Shown here one piece after another: positions 54,490-61,212 of a stretch of DNA of 64,000 nucleotides. A program made the position numbers and the translations under genes. Numbering within the stretch: position 1 is the first letter of the stretch; each line of letters opens with the position of its first letter. Location of the stretch: positions 104,245-168,244 of IMG/VR virus record IMGVR_UViG_3300031521_000011; one strand, given 5' to 3'. Source of the stretch: a virus. The notes under the pieces were generated by a model. That model did not search any database. It saw only the letters and a list, made by a program, of their open reading frames with translations, and was not told the DNA's origin.

Positions 54490-54729
54490 TTACTGATTGG
54501 GTTTTCGTGACCACTTAAAGATACCTTCAAAGTTTAAATAGATGAAGAAGAGGATTCCAACGCCCTGTGCCCAGTTCCGGGTTGCGACGTCAAAAGCTAT
54601 TGTACATGCATTTGCGATTAAAAACAAGTAGAAGCCCTTTGAATTTTTTCTGTTGATGAAAATTGAACCTGCGATGCTGAAAATGGTGGAAACCCATAGT
54701 GCTACCTGGAGAATGTCTTGTGTTGTCAT
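54490..54729 (-). CDS. Small multi-span membrane protein, PnuC-like topology
   Basis: 79 residues from ATG 54729, which overlaps the upstream stop by four bases; AGGATGG lies 5-7 bases before it. About three hydrophobic segments (LQVALWVSTIFSIAGSIFI, GFYLFLIANACTIAFDV, GVGILFFIYLNFEGIF). Phages often carry such short membrane proteins resembling part of the nicotinamide riboside transporter PnuC, but I cannot assign transport here. Confidence 0.65.
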   Translation of the reverse strand: MTTQDILQVALWVSTIFSIAGSIFINRKNSKGFYLFLIANACTIAFDVATRNWAQGVGILFFIYLNFEGIFKWSRKPNQ

Positions 54730-54881
54730 TTCTTCCATCCTACCCCACTTTTTCTATTCTTTTTTCTTTTTATATTGACAATAATACAGGCTCCAAGAAG
54801 AGCAGCAATTAGCGCAACAATAACACCAATATCAATGATGACCAAGAATAAGAGTTGATCCACAATTTTAACCAAATGCAT
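54726..54881 (-). CDS. Small single-span membrane protein G
   Basis: 51 residues, ATG after ATAGGAGGTAAAAAG. One N-terminal helix (LLFLVIIDIGVIVALIAALLGACIIV) followed by a strongly basic tail (IKRKKNRKSG). Translationally coupled to the next gene. Confidence 0.7.
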   Translation of the reverse strand: MHLVKIVDQLLFLVIIDIGVIVALIAALLGACIIVNIKRKKNRKSGVGWKK

Positions 54882-54911
54882 CTTTTTACCTCCTATTTGA
54901 TTTTAGAATGC

Positions 54912-55003
54912 ACCCAGCTGCCGGGCTCGAACCGACATACTCCCGTATCCACGATGATCAGTCATGAGTCGTTGGAGTTCTAGGCCAATTGATTTAAACT
55001 GGG
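54912..55003 (-). tRNA. tRNA-like gene with expanded arms
   Basis: Acceptor CCCAGTT/AGCTGGG and T-arm GTCGG-TTCGAGC-CCGGC pair well. The D region is about 28 bases and a stem CATGA/TCGTG with loop CTGATCA (would read GAU) is followed by a 13-base variable region. Ends TGCA rather than CCA. Confidence 0.45.
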
Positions 55004-55009
55004 ATAAAT

Positions 55010-55085
55010 TGGAGCTCCGGATAGGAATCGAACCTACAACCTCCTGATTACAAATCAGGCGCTCTGCCAGTTGAGCTACCGGAGC
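55010..55085 (-). tRNA. tRNA-Thr (UGU)
   Basis: 76 bases with CCA; acceptor GCTCCGG/CCGGAGC, stem CCTGA/TCAGG, loop TTTGTAA. Confidence 0.92.
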
Positions 55086-55315
55086 ATGGTACCGGGTGTT
55101 GTCGCACATCCGGCAAATCGCCTTTTCTATATACGAGCCGGCCGGCTGCATACACAGAAGGGCTGCATCACCATACTTACTGCATTAGCCGGCCGGCCTA
55201 CAGGTTTTCTGGATCGCGGTTGCCCTGTTGGTGCCACCCGAGTAGACGCCGAGCCACTCTTTCCGATGGTATTTTCTTACCACCACCCCTACGCTTGGGC
55301 TAGGATGACATGTAA
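55086..55315. other. tRNA-cluster spacer with two GC palindromes
   Basis: 230 bases without a supported gene. GCCGGCCGGC occurs at 55137-55146 and 55188-55197, each self-complementary and able to pair with the other across a 41-base loop. Nothing else recognised. Confidence 0.6.
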
Positions 55316-55392
55316 TGGTGCTACCTGATGGGATCGAACCAACGACCTCTCGCGTATCAGGCGAGCGCTCTAACCAGCTGAGCTACAGTAGC
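55316..55392 (-). tRNA. tRNA-Ile (GAU)
   Basis: 77 bases with CCA; acceptor GCTACTG/AGGTAGC, stem CTCGC/GCGAG, loop CTGATAC. Confidence 0.9.
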
Positions 55393-55474
55393 ATATTTGG
55401 CGAGGCATGCTTGGGGAGAAAGCACACCCCGCCGGCGCTTGGGAAAGAGGAGAATACTGCCTCACAGAGGAGGC

Positions 55475-55552
55475 TGGTGGATCTTCTCCGATTCGGACGG
55501 AGGACCTATCGGTTATGAGCCGACTGCTCTGACCAGGCTGAGCTAAAGATCC
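55475..55552 (-). tRNA. tRNA-Met or Ile2 (CAU)
   Basis: 78 bases with CCA; acceptor GGATCTT/AAGATCC, stem GTCGG/CCGAT, loop CTCATAA. T-loop starts TCC instead of TTC. Whether elongator Met or lysidine-modified Ile cannot be told. Confidence 0.85.
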
Positions 55553-55891
55553 ATGTTGTAAATGCATTGTGGCTCGAATCGTGCTCTTATTGTACACTGT
55601 TCGAGGAATGTATTCAAGATAGAAATAGAGTCTGTCAATAACATTGCAAACTTTTCCTTCAAGGTGCTCTTCATCAATGGTCGTAGGTTAAAACCATCAA
55701 TTTACTTTTTCACCCTGCTCTATACCTCGCCATATGTACGAGATATAATGCGTTCGCAAGAGGCCATCGACAGAACTCTATAACCCGGTCTGTTCCCGGA
55801 GCCAGAGATATTTTGCAGCACGTTTCGGCAGTACAAGTACCGGTGCGCGGGAGTCTGCGTCCTTTTAGCAAACGCAGAGTCTCTACCCAAC
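55553..55891. other. Spacer between tRNA-Met and tRNA-Gly
   Basis: 339 bases with no supported gene. It holds a good minus-strand promoter (55589-55617) and an imperfect hairpin near 55851-55885 (GAGTCTGCGT/ACGCAGAGTC). No other signal seen. Confidence 0.6.
55589..55617 (-). promoter_or_regulatory. Promoter of the tRNA cluster
   Basis: TTGAAT, exactly 17 bases, TACAAT on the minus strand, 36 bases upstream of tRNA-Met. Reads into the leftward tRNA array. Confidence 0.7.
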
Positions 55892-55966
55892 TGGAGCGGG
55901 TGATGGGACTCGAACCCACACAACCAGCTTGGAGGGCTGGTCTTCTAGCCGTTGAATTACGCCCGC
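55892..55966 (-). tRNA. tRNA-Gly (UCC)
   Basis: 75 bases with CCA; stem CCAGC/GCTGG, loop CCTCCAA gives UCC; one C-A mismatch in the acceptor stem (GCGGGCG/CACCCGC). Confidence 0.88.
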
Positions 55967-55969
55967 GTG

Positions 55970-56662
55970 TTACTGTTTAATATACTCAAGATAGCTCTTC
56001 GAGTCAATACCCCTTGGCCCTTTTGTTCCACGGGTACCTACCGGGCAGCCGGGATATTTTGCATCGCACTCTCGGCAGACATCTTTCTCACCACGAGGAT
56101 AAGAATCACGCAGTGGTATCGTCCTTCCGCAGTCCGAGCATTCCACAACAAGCCCCATAGGTTCGTCGTCATCATCCAGGTCGCAATCCATTTCCTCCGC
56201 AGCCATCGTGTATGGGCAGACGTTACTGTTTTCGTTCATAGGCCTCTCGTCAACTATTTCCTTTAACCGCCTGAGTTCACATTTGTCCTGATCTCCCAGG
56301 CAGCCCAGGCAGCGCATGGCTGATGCCTCTAGCAATTCTTTCACCAAAGGCTTCGATATAACCATATTCTGTCCCTTGTTTTCGATATAGTTTACGCCTG
56401 GAACGAACATCTGAATTTCAACCTTTTGACTATCCTTCATCATTTGAGCGGCAAATCCCTTTTGATTCTCCTCCATGCGTTTCAGGATTGCCTCAAGAAC
56501 TATGGAAACATTCGCCTCTGCAGACACCAGGAGATCGTGTTCCGATTCAGGAACAATTCGATTTTTCCATTGCTGAATAATATCATGAGCTTGGCCCATA
56601 AAGCCGACCATGAATAGGAAATTATTACGATCTTGCCGATTTAAATAGGATTTCAATTTCAT
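55970..56662 (-). CDS. Unknown protein with zinc ribbons, DUF5651-like start
   Basis: 230 residues. The start (KSYLNRQDRNNFLFMVGFMGQAHDIIQQW) resembles a phage family annotated as DUF5651 in my memory; unverified. C-terminal part has RCLGCLGDQDKC near 118 and CSDCGRTIP...CRECDAKYPGC near 180-210, two probable zinc sites. Function unknown. Confidence 0.65.
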   Translation of the reverse strand: MKLKSYLNRQDRNNFLFMVGFMGQAHDIIQQWKNRIVPESEHDLLVSAEANVSIVLEAILKRMEENQKGFAAQMMKDSQKVEIQMFVPGVNYIENKGQNMVISKPLVKELLEASAMRCLGCLGDQDKCELRRLKEIVDERPMNENSNVCPYTMAAEEMDCDLDDDDEPMGLVVECSDCGRTIPLRDSYPRGEKDVCRECDAKYPGCPVGTRGTKGPRGIDSKSYLEYIKQ

Positions 56663-56687
56663 GTCAGAATCACTCCCCTTGTTGTTT

Positions 56688-56720
56688 AAAAATCCCCGGG
56701 CGCAGCAGACGCCCGGGGAT
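56688..56720 (-). terminator. Terminator after gene 56808
   Basis: ATCCCCGGGCG/CGCCCGGGGAT 11-bp stem followed by TTTTT on the minus strand. Confidence 0.88.
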
Positions 56721-56807
56721 ATGCATTACACACTTAGTTTTTAAAAAATCATAAGGTCCGGCATATTCGCACAGCAGCTCCCTTGCCGGGCCATAAATTG
56801 AGTGTAC

Positions 56808-56984
56808 TTACCCATACGAAGATGGCGGCTGAGCAACCAGAGCTTGGCGCAACAGCGGCCGAACGTCGTAGTACTCGACTTGTGTTCGAGCATTATATTG
56901 AAGGACATGCTCGCCGCCCTTGCTGCGCAATACAAAGGCGCCAGGATTAAAAAGATGTTCGGTAATTAATAACCAATAGAACAA
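56808..56984 (-). CDS. Small protein with TTG start
   Basis: 58 residues. TTG 56984 has AAAGGAGG with 8-base spacing, and the frame stays open to a TAA at 56808. A competing ATG-started frame (64 residues) on the same strand has no ribosome site. No motif recognised; ends with a Pro/Ser-rich PPSSYG. Fills the otherwise empty 56663-57003 interval. Confidence 0.5.
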   Translation of the reverse strand: MFYWLLITEHLFNPGAFVLRSKGGEHVLQYNARTQVEYYDVRPLLRQALVAQPPSSYG

Positions 56985-57003
56985 CTCTGACGCCTCCTTT
57001 AAG

Positions 57004-57342
57004 TTATATCCTTGTAATTCGATCTACCAGTGACGGGTCCGGTATCTTATAGAGTGGGGTTTCGGGGATAATCTTGATCGAGATCATCTTCATTATTTCC
57101 TGGGCGAGAGCTATCTTGAGTTGTTCTTGCCCGTTCCCACGCCAGCCATTTCCATTATCCTCAAACCACTGCAGCGCGGCCTTGTTCATCATGGCCTGCA
57201 ATGTCGATTCGGAGAAGTGGTGAGCGATATAATCCTTCGCCACGGTGGCCACAGATTCCTTCGTCCATTCCTCGATATCTGCTTTCGTGATACCAAGCTC
57301 GTTGGCCATGTAGTTCTTGAACATTGTGTATCTCTCTGACAT
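57004..57342 (-). CDS. Unknown helical protein
   Basis: 112 residues, ATG after AAAGGAGCCGTCAGAG. Helical N-terminus with an ADIEEWTKESVATVAKDYI segment; the pattern suggests a small helical-bundle protein. Followed by the TTG gene in the same direction. Function unknown. Confidence 0.65.
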   Translation of the reverse strand: MSERYTMFKNYMANELGITKADIEEWTKESVATVAKDYIAHHFSESTLQAMMNKAALQWFEDNGNGWRGNGQEQLKIALAQEIMKMISIKIIPETPLYKIPDPSLVDRITRI

Positions 57343-57356
57343 CTCTGACGGCTCCT

Positions 57357-57602
57357 TTACTGTTTAGATTCTTTTTCCAGCTCTTCAGCATTCTCCATCA
57401 TGTAGGTACTGACATCTATATATCCTTTAACGGTTTGCTCTTCGGCAAAGCCTCTGAACTTTACTCTTGCTGGAAATGCACTGACTGCGATACCGTCTTT
57501 CACCTGAATAACAATGGCCCATCCAAATGTATGGAGGATCATATTTATCCACCACAGCATCCCGCATTCCTTGAATTCCTGCCATGTCTTTTCCTTTATC
57601 AT
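57357..57602 (-). CDS. Unknown small protein
   Basis: 81 residues; ATG overlaps the phosphatase stop codon by four bases, with AGGGAGG upstream. Mixed alpha/beta, ends in a charged helix (NAEELEKESKQ). Same operon as the phosphatase. Confidence 0.65.
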   Translation of the reverse strand: MIKEKTWQEFKECGMLWWINMILHTFGWAIVIQVKDGIAVSAFPARVKFRGFAEEQTVKGYIDVSTYMMENAEELEKESKQ

Positions 57603-58204
57603 CGCTTTTCCTCCCTCATATTTGTTTCGAGATATGGAATTGTTGGGATGTATTCCTCGGTATACTCACTATATTGGGTCATATTGATTGCATGGCCATC
57701 GGATTCAATGAATCCAAATATGCCATACAGATTATCTAACATAACTCTGTACACGAGCATATTGGGGCTATAAAGTTTACTCTTGAAGATGATCATATCG
57801 GATCCGCTGTAAAATTTGTGTAGCGCTGCGGCCACGGCGGCGGAGCGGCTGATACCAGCCCAGCAATGAATGAGGATATAATCGACGTCATTCGTCTTGA
57901 TGTGCTTATCTACAAACTCAATGATACGCCGGGCCATCAGGCAATTAAAGAGAACGTAGTTGAGGTGGAGGCCTTCTGTTCGGCCTGTCCTCTCACATCT
58001 TTCGACCATCTCCTGGTCGACGTCGCTGAAGAGCTCGGTGATGACATCTACACAGACGTCATTTGGTGTAAATATGAATCCATTTCCTATATCGGGTTCC
58101 TGGATGGAGATGAGGGCATATTTCTTCCCGGCAAATTCCGGGAACTGCTCCGGATGCGTGTAGAAGCATTTTGCCTGAATAAAACCGAATACTGCTGTTT
58201 GCAT
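57599..58204 (-). CDS. Dual-specificity/tyrosine phosphatase-like protein
   Basis: 201 residues, ATG after GTGAGGTATT. HCWAGISRS near residue 112 is the HCx5R signature of cysteine-based phosphatases; an upstream region (DVCVDVITELFSDVDQE) could supply the general-acid loop. It would dephosphorylate phosphoproteins or other phosphate monoesters, possibly host signalling or defence molecules. Target unknown. Confidence 0.82.
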   Translation of the reverse strand: MQTAVFGFIQAKCFYTHPEQFPEFAGKKYALISIQEPDIGNGFIFTPNDVCVDVITELFSDVDQEMVERCERTGRTEGLHLNYVLFNCLMARRIIEFVDKHIKTNDVDYILIHCWAGISRSAAVAAALHKFYSGSDMIIFKSKLYSPNMLVYRVMLDNLYGIFGFIESDGHAINMTQYSEYTEEYIPTIPYLETNMREEKR

Positions 58205-58210
58205 AATACC

Positions 58211-58324
58211 TCACCAGAATAAATTTCCACCATCATCGGGAGGATCGAATTTGATGTTATATCTGTCGTCCAGACCTCTCCACCATTTAGCAATCTTCTT
58301 AAGCAAGTTAATGATTTTCTTCAT
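58211..58324 (-). CDS. 37-residue basic amphipathic protein
   Basis: ATG 58324 after GAAGGAGGTAGCC. Begins MKKIINLLKKIAKWWRGLDD, an amphipathic basic helix, then a polar tail (PPDDGGNLFW). Strong ribosome site supports coding despite the size. Possible membrane-active peptide. Confidence 0.6.
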   Translation of the reverse strand: MKKIINLLKKIAKWWRGLDDRYNIKFDPPDDGGNLFW

Positions 58325-58348
58325 GGCTACCTCCTTCGTAAATATGTC

Positions 58349-58424
58349 AGGGGAATGCGGTGTCGAACCGCTTATCACCTCCCAGGGATGCATACTCCTG
58401 GGCGCTTTCCGTCAGCTACTCCCC
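58349..58424 (-). tRNA. tRNA-like gene, anticodon not determinable
   Basis: Acceptor GGGGAGT/ATTCCCC and T-loop TTCGACA are present. The anticodon region pairs CCCAGG with CCTGGG but leaves a 10-base loop, and the D-arm is short. Confidence 0.45.
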
Positions 58425-58618
58425 TATGTGAGCCGACCTATTGTCGGCAGTCACTGCGTTATGACATGACCCATGCGATTGATCGCAGCCAACCCGTAGC
58501 TACGGCCCATGTCTGCCGTCCGCACCTTCTCCGAACTTCTTGCGGTGTTTGCCGTTCACATATCGTCCTGCGTTTATATTTGCATCTCTGCATCGACGCA
58601 AGCTCGGTTGGCAAAGAG
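58425..58618. other. Spacer with no recognised gene
   Basis: About 190 bases between two tRNA-like genes. I see no supported reading frame, promoter or strong hairpin. Confidence 0.5.
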
Positions 58619-58696
58619 TGGTGGAGGGAGTGGAGATCGAATCCGCGACTTCCCGGGTTTCTGGCCCGGTTGCTCTACCAGCTGAGCTATCCCTCT
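58619..58696 (-). tRNA. tRNA-like gene with non-standard anticodon loop
   Basis: CCA encoded; D-arm GCTCAGCTGGTAGAGC is canonical and stem CCGGG/CCCGG is strong, but the loop is CCAGAAA, with C instead of the invariant U33. One mismatch each in acceptor and T-stem. Confidence 0.6.
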
Positions 58697-58865
58697 ACGA
58701 AAGCCGGTCTTTCCCGGCAGCATAGCTAACATCCTTAACGTACTTCCTGCTCATGCATAGCGGCATTACGAGCAATCAACCGCGTGTACGCCTGCGGGGC
58801 CTCCTTTATGTGCCTTCGTAAGCCATTCCAGATCTTTGATACTACAGCGATCGGCACCGGAATTG

Positions 58866-58939
58866 TGGTGGAAGGTGCAAGAACACGAACTTGCTTCTAC
58901 GAATATTATCCGTATGTCTTCCCGCTAAACGACCCCTCC
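58866..58939 (-). tRNA. tRNA-like gene, possible anticodon AAU
   Basis: CCA encoded; stem TACGG/TCGTA with loop ATAATAT would place AAU at 34-36. Variable region has only 3 bases and the T-loop is 8 bases. Its 5' end overlaps the stop region of gene 58925. Confidence 0.45.
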
Positions 58940-59206
58940 ACGATGAATACCAACACATACGACATCTATCTTATCTGTCTCTGGATTATAGGGTTTTAGG
59001 AAACATTTCTTTGGCCAGCCTTGCTCACCCCTTTCTATCCTATAGTCATATATGTCTCCACCTCCGGATACTGGACAACTGAACCAATTTTCGCAATACC
59101 CGCCTCCATCATTCTTTGTTGCATTCGGGCATTCAATGCATGAGGTAACTATTTGAGGTGGCCTTCTCGTGATTTGTTCAGGGCAATACTTCGGCTTTCT
59201 GTCCAT
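58925..59206 (-). CDS. Small zinc-binding protein
   Basis: 93 residues from ATG 59206 (AGAGGTAAGTGCTC). Cysteines in TSCIECPNATK, GGYCENWFSCP and KKCFLKP suggest a zinc site. Its end overlaps a tRNA-like gene by 15 bases. Function unknown. Confidence 0.6.
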   Translation of the reverse strand: MDRKPKYCPEQITRRPPQIVTSCIECPNATKNDGGGYCENWFSCPVSGGGDIYDYRIERGEQGWPKKCFLKPYNPETDKIDVVCVGIHRGGVV

Positions 59207-59220
59207 GAGCACTTACCTCT

Positions 59221-59493
59221 CTATATAATTTCCGGGAAACAAGGTGGAAGAGCCACGGTCTTTTTAACAACGATTGTTGTTTGCTTGCTGCCAGACTCAT
59301 AACGACGCCATTCTTCACCCACTCTAGTAGTTTCAACTAGATCAGATACCGAAGATACGAACAGCAGGTCCGTGGATTCCTGGATCATCCTACACAGCAG
59401 GTCTTTCATGCTCTGGTCTAACTCTGTGTTCGGGGGCATCGATGCTATACTTCTGCTTATAGCCAATTCATTCTGATCAATTTTGATTTTCAT
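59221..59493 (-). CDS. Unknown small protein
   Basis: 90 residues, ATG after GGGAGGTGAATAC. Residues ~20-45 form an amphipathic helix (NTELDQSMKDLLCRMIQEST), then a basic strand-rich part (SKQTTIVVKKTVALP). No family recognised. Confidence 0.65.
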   Translation of the reverse strand: MKIKIDQNELAISRSIASMPPNTELDQSMKDLLCRMIQESTDLLFVSSVSDLVETTRVGEEWRRYESGSKQTTIVVKKTVALPPCFPEII

Positions 59494-59516
59494 GTATTCA
59501 CCTCCCTCTTATAGTT

Positions 59517-59735
59517 TTAAAGCACACGTGAATCTTTGGATTTTTTCTTAAGGCGGATAATTGTATACATATTACCTGCAACAGGTTTTCCGCCAGGCTC
59601 TCCATCCATAACGAACAAATCACGCCAAGAGCTGAATTCTATCTCATCTGCTTCTTGAGTAAGCTCACACACCATATTCTTGCAGTGTTGGAGTCTTTCC
59701 TGATTTTCCTTTTCACTGAGTTCGCCTTCAGGCAT
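59517..59735 (-). CDS. Unknown small protein
   Basis: 72 residues, ATG after AAGGAGGAATTTGAT. Acidic helical start, then a beta-rich half (EPGGKPVAGNMYTIIRLKKK). Similar in order of secondary structure to the downstream 90-residue protein. No function assigned. Confidence 0.65.
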   Translation of the reverse strand: MPEGELSEKENQERLQHCKNMVCELTQEADEIEFSSWRDLFVMDGEPGGKPVAGNMYTIIRLKKKSKDSRVL

Positions 59736-59771
59736 ATCAAATTCCTCCTTATAATTTTAAAGGTTGATGCA

Positions 59772-59886
59772 GTGGAGTGGCCGGACTTGAACCGGCGACC
59801 TCCGGGGTGATGGGTGCCGCGCGTGCACACCCACCGGCCCGGTGCTCTAACCATCACAAGGACTTCCAATACTGAGCTACACTCCT
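59772..59886 (-). tRNA. tRNA-like RNA with insertions in D-loop and anticodon arm
   Basis: 115 bases. Acceptor GGAGTG/CACTCC, D-stem GCTC/GAGC and T-arm GCCGG-TTCAAGT-CCGGC are intact. The D-loop carries about 17 extra bases; the anticodon stem CCGGG/CCCGG opens into a 31-base hairpin (GGTGGGTG/CACCCATCACC). No CCA. Confidence 0.55.
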
Positions 59887-59894
59887 CCACACTA

Positions 59895-59964
59895 GGGCGG
59901 TAGATGGAATTGAACCACCGACTCGGCTTTCGCGGCCCGCTCTACCAAACTGAGCTATACCACC
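59895..59964 (-). tRNA. tRNA-like RNA with shortened anticodon arm
   Basis: 70 bases. Acceptor GGTGGTA/TACCGCC, D-arm and T-arm are canonical. Only 19 bases lie between D- and T-arms; the anticodon arm is a 3-bp stem GGC/GCC with loop CGCGAAA. No CCA. Confidence 0.55.
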
Positions 59965-59976
59965 CATAAAAGGATT

Positions 59977-60046
59977 GGGCGAGAGAGGGCCTCGAACCCT
60001 CGACTGACGGCTATACCGTTTGCTCTACCAACTGAGCTATCTCGCC
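59977..60046 (-). tRNA. tRNA-like RNA with shortened anticodon arm
   Basis: 70 bases. Perfect acceptor GGCGAGA/TCTCGCC, D-arm and T-arm GAGGG/CCCTC. Twenty bases separate the arms; ACGG-TATAG-CCGT gives a 4-bp stem with a 5-base loop. No CCA. Confidence 0.6.
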
Positions 60047-60051
60047 CATGC

Positions 60052-60092
60052 GCTCCTGCCGTCAACTCACATAAGTGCGTGTCGGCAGGAGC
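60052..60092. other. Strong hairpin between tRNA-like genes
   Basis: GCTCCTGCCG (60052-60061) and CGGCAGGAGC (60083-60092) are perfect complements. No T-run on either strand, so an RNA processing or stability element is more likely than a terminator. Confidence 0.55.
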
Positions 60093-60221
60093 CATTGCCG
60101 CTGTTTCCCGGCTGCCAGGCCCGGCTACTGGGATTAAAGGTCATACCAGCCACGGAGCCATTGAGCAGGTTACTTTCTCTTTGACCGCCTTCCAAAGAAC
60201 CTTGCATAAAGAATGTCAGAC

Positions 60222-60298
60222 TGGAGCCGAGGGATGGAATCGAACCACCAACCTTCAGTTACGCGCCGCTGCTCTACCATTGAGCTACCGTTTGGAGC
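60222..60298 (-). tRNA. tRNA-like RNA, degenerate acceptor and anticodon
   Basis: CCA and T-arm GGTGG-TTCGATT-CCATC and D-arm GCTCAATGGTAGAGC are clear. The 5' acceptor strand hardly pairs, and the 21-base middle has no usable anticodon stem. Confidence 0.45.
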
Positions 60299-60305
60299 TT
60301 TACGC

Positions 60306-60381
60306 ACCGCACGAGCGGGACTCGAACCCGCAACCGACGGTTTCACTGACGCTCTACCATTGAGCTACCCAAGCATGTGCC
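60306..60381 (-). tRNA. tRNA-like RNA, shortened middle
   Basis: Perfect T-arm GCGGG-TTCGAGT-CCCGC and canonical D-arm; 19 bases in between without a clear stem. Acceptor pairing is broken. Confidence 0.45.
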
Positions 60382-60410
60382 GGTCTATTTCCCGGCTGCC
60401 AGTAACCTAT

Positions 60411-60734
60411 CTATCTCCACCCCTGACCATTCTTTCCCTGTATTCCTGGGCTTTCGCCTGATTCGGTCTGGTGGAAATAGAAATTAGCATCGGATGGAAG
60501 CATGAATTCGATCATGCAAAAGTTAGCAACGTCGAGCAAGAATTCTAAATTACCAGTTTCCCTGAACTTGGCCAAATACTTATCAATGCTTTTATCAGCG
60601 CTAAACGGCTTGTCCTGCCCGTAATTATCAGCTAACTTTCCGTATTTATAGAATGAAAACTGCATCCTATTCTTTCGTAATTGGTCAAACTCTTCAGAAT
60701 ATTCTGTAGATAAAATTCGTTCAGTCTCCGTCAT
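60411..60734 (-). CDS. Widespread phage protein of unknown function
   Basis: 107 residues, ATG after GTGGAGGCAGAAC. Pattern FDQLRKNRMQFSFYKYG...KYLAKFRETGNLEFLLDVANFCMIEFMLP is familiar from many phages of Gram-positive hosts, always as an uncharacterised protein. Downstream of the Tad2-like gene in the same operon. Confidence 0.7.
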   Translation of the reverse strand: MTETERILSTEYSEEFDQLRKNRMQFSFYKYGKLADNYGQDKPFSADKSIDKYLAKFRETGNLEFLLDVANFCMIEFMLPSDANFYFHQTESGESPGIQGKNGQGWR

Positions 60735-60752
60735 GTTCTGCCTCCACGTAAA

Positions 60753-61055
60753 CTATTTGACGATCATCCAATCCAGGCCGAAGATATCCTCGGCCGTGAA
60801 TAGAACTCCTGGATGCCACTTGCCGTCCGATGTGAACATTGCAAGATATGGTTGGCTATCCAGCGGCGTATCTTCGCCGATATGCTTTGCTGTTCTGTCG
60901 TTTACTTTGGGACCCGGCTCCTGACGACTATGTGGCGGAAGTTGAAGCGCCGGCATCACGACTATGAATTTCATTCTGGCATCCCATCCAGATCGAGCGA
61001 GTTTGTGGCCATCCTTCAGGAATGCAATGGCCACTTCGAGACCGAATCCTTCCAT
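60753..61055 (-). CDS. DUF2829 protein, Tad2-type anti-Thoeris candidate
   Basis: 100 residues from ATG 61055 (GAAGGAGGTCTAAGC). Family hallmarks: AIAFLKDGHKLARSGWDARM at the start, KVNDRTAKHIGEDTPLDSQP in the middle and PYLAMFTSDGKWHPG...EDIFGLDWMIV at the end. DUF2829 includes Tad2, shown in other phages to bind and sequester the Thoeris signalling molecule. Function here is inferred from family. Leader RNA and promoter lie upstream. Confidence 0.82.
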   Translation of the reverse strand: MEGFGLEVAIAFLKDGHKLARSGWDARMKFIVVMPALQLPPHSRQEPGPKVNDRTAKHIGEDTPLDSQPYLAMFTSDGKWHPGVLFTAEDIFGLDWMIVK

Positions 61056-61076
61056 GCTTAGACCTCCTTCACTGTG

Positions 61077-61150
61077 TGTCATGTTTGACATTGCTTTGTC
61101 ATGTTGATAGTATTAACTTGCTGACGAAGGTGAATTTTGACTTCGTCAGC
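61077..61150 (-). promoter_or_regulatory. Leader of the Tad2-like operon with hairpin and direct repeats
   Basis: GCTGACGAAG (61120-61129) pairs with CTTCGTCAGC (61141-61150). TGTCATGTT is repeated 20 bases apart at 61077 and 61097. These could be a regulator site or an RNA element controlling the operon. Confidence 0.5.
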
Positions 61151-61180
61151 CTTCAATACGTCGTTTCGAGTCACTACCCC

Positions 61181-61210
61181 ATTATAGTACATAGGAGGGG
61201 CGATATTCAA
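61181..61210 (-). promoter_or_regulatory. Promoter of the Tad2-like operon
   Basis: TTGAAT, 18-base spacer, TATAAT on the minus strand. It overlaps the ribosome site of the divergent HNH gene, so the two may interfere. Confidence 0.65.
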
Positions 61211-61212
61211 GT

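Noticed and set aside
54903-55151. Short minus-strand frames across tRNA genes (also near 55370, 55710, 53969, 59639)
   Set aside because: They translate tRNA sequence (typical VAQLAERL or GSNPSRR-type strings) and are artefacts.
56741-56935. 64-residue minus-strand frame
   Set aside because: No ribosome site and Cys/Arg-rich random-like product; an overlapping TTG-started frame on the same strand has a strong site.
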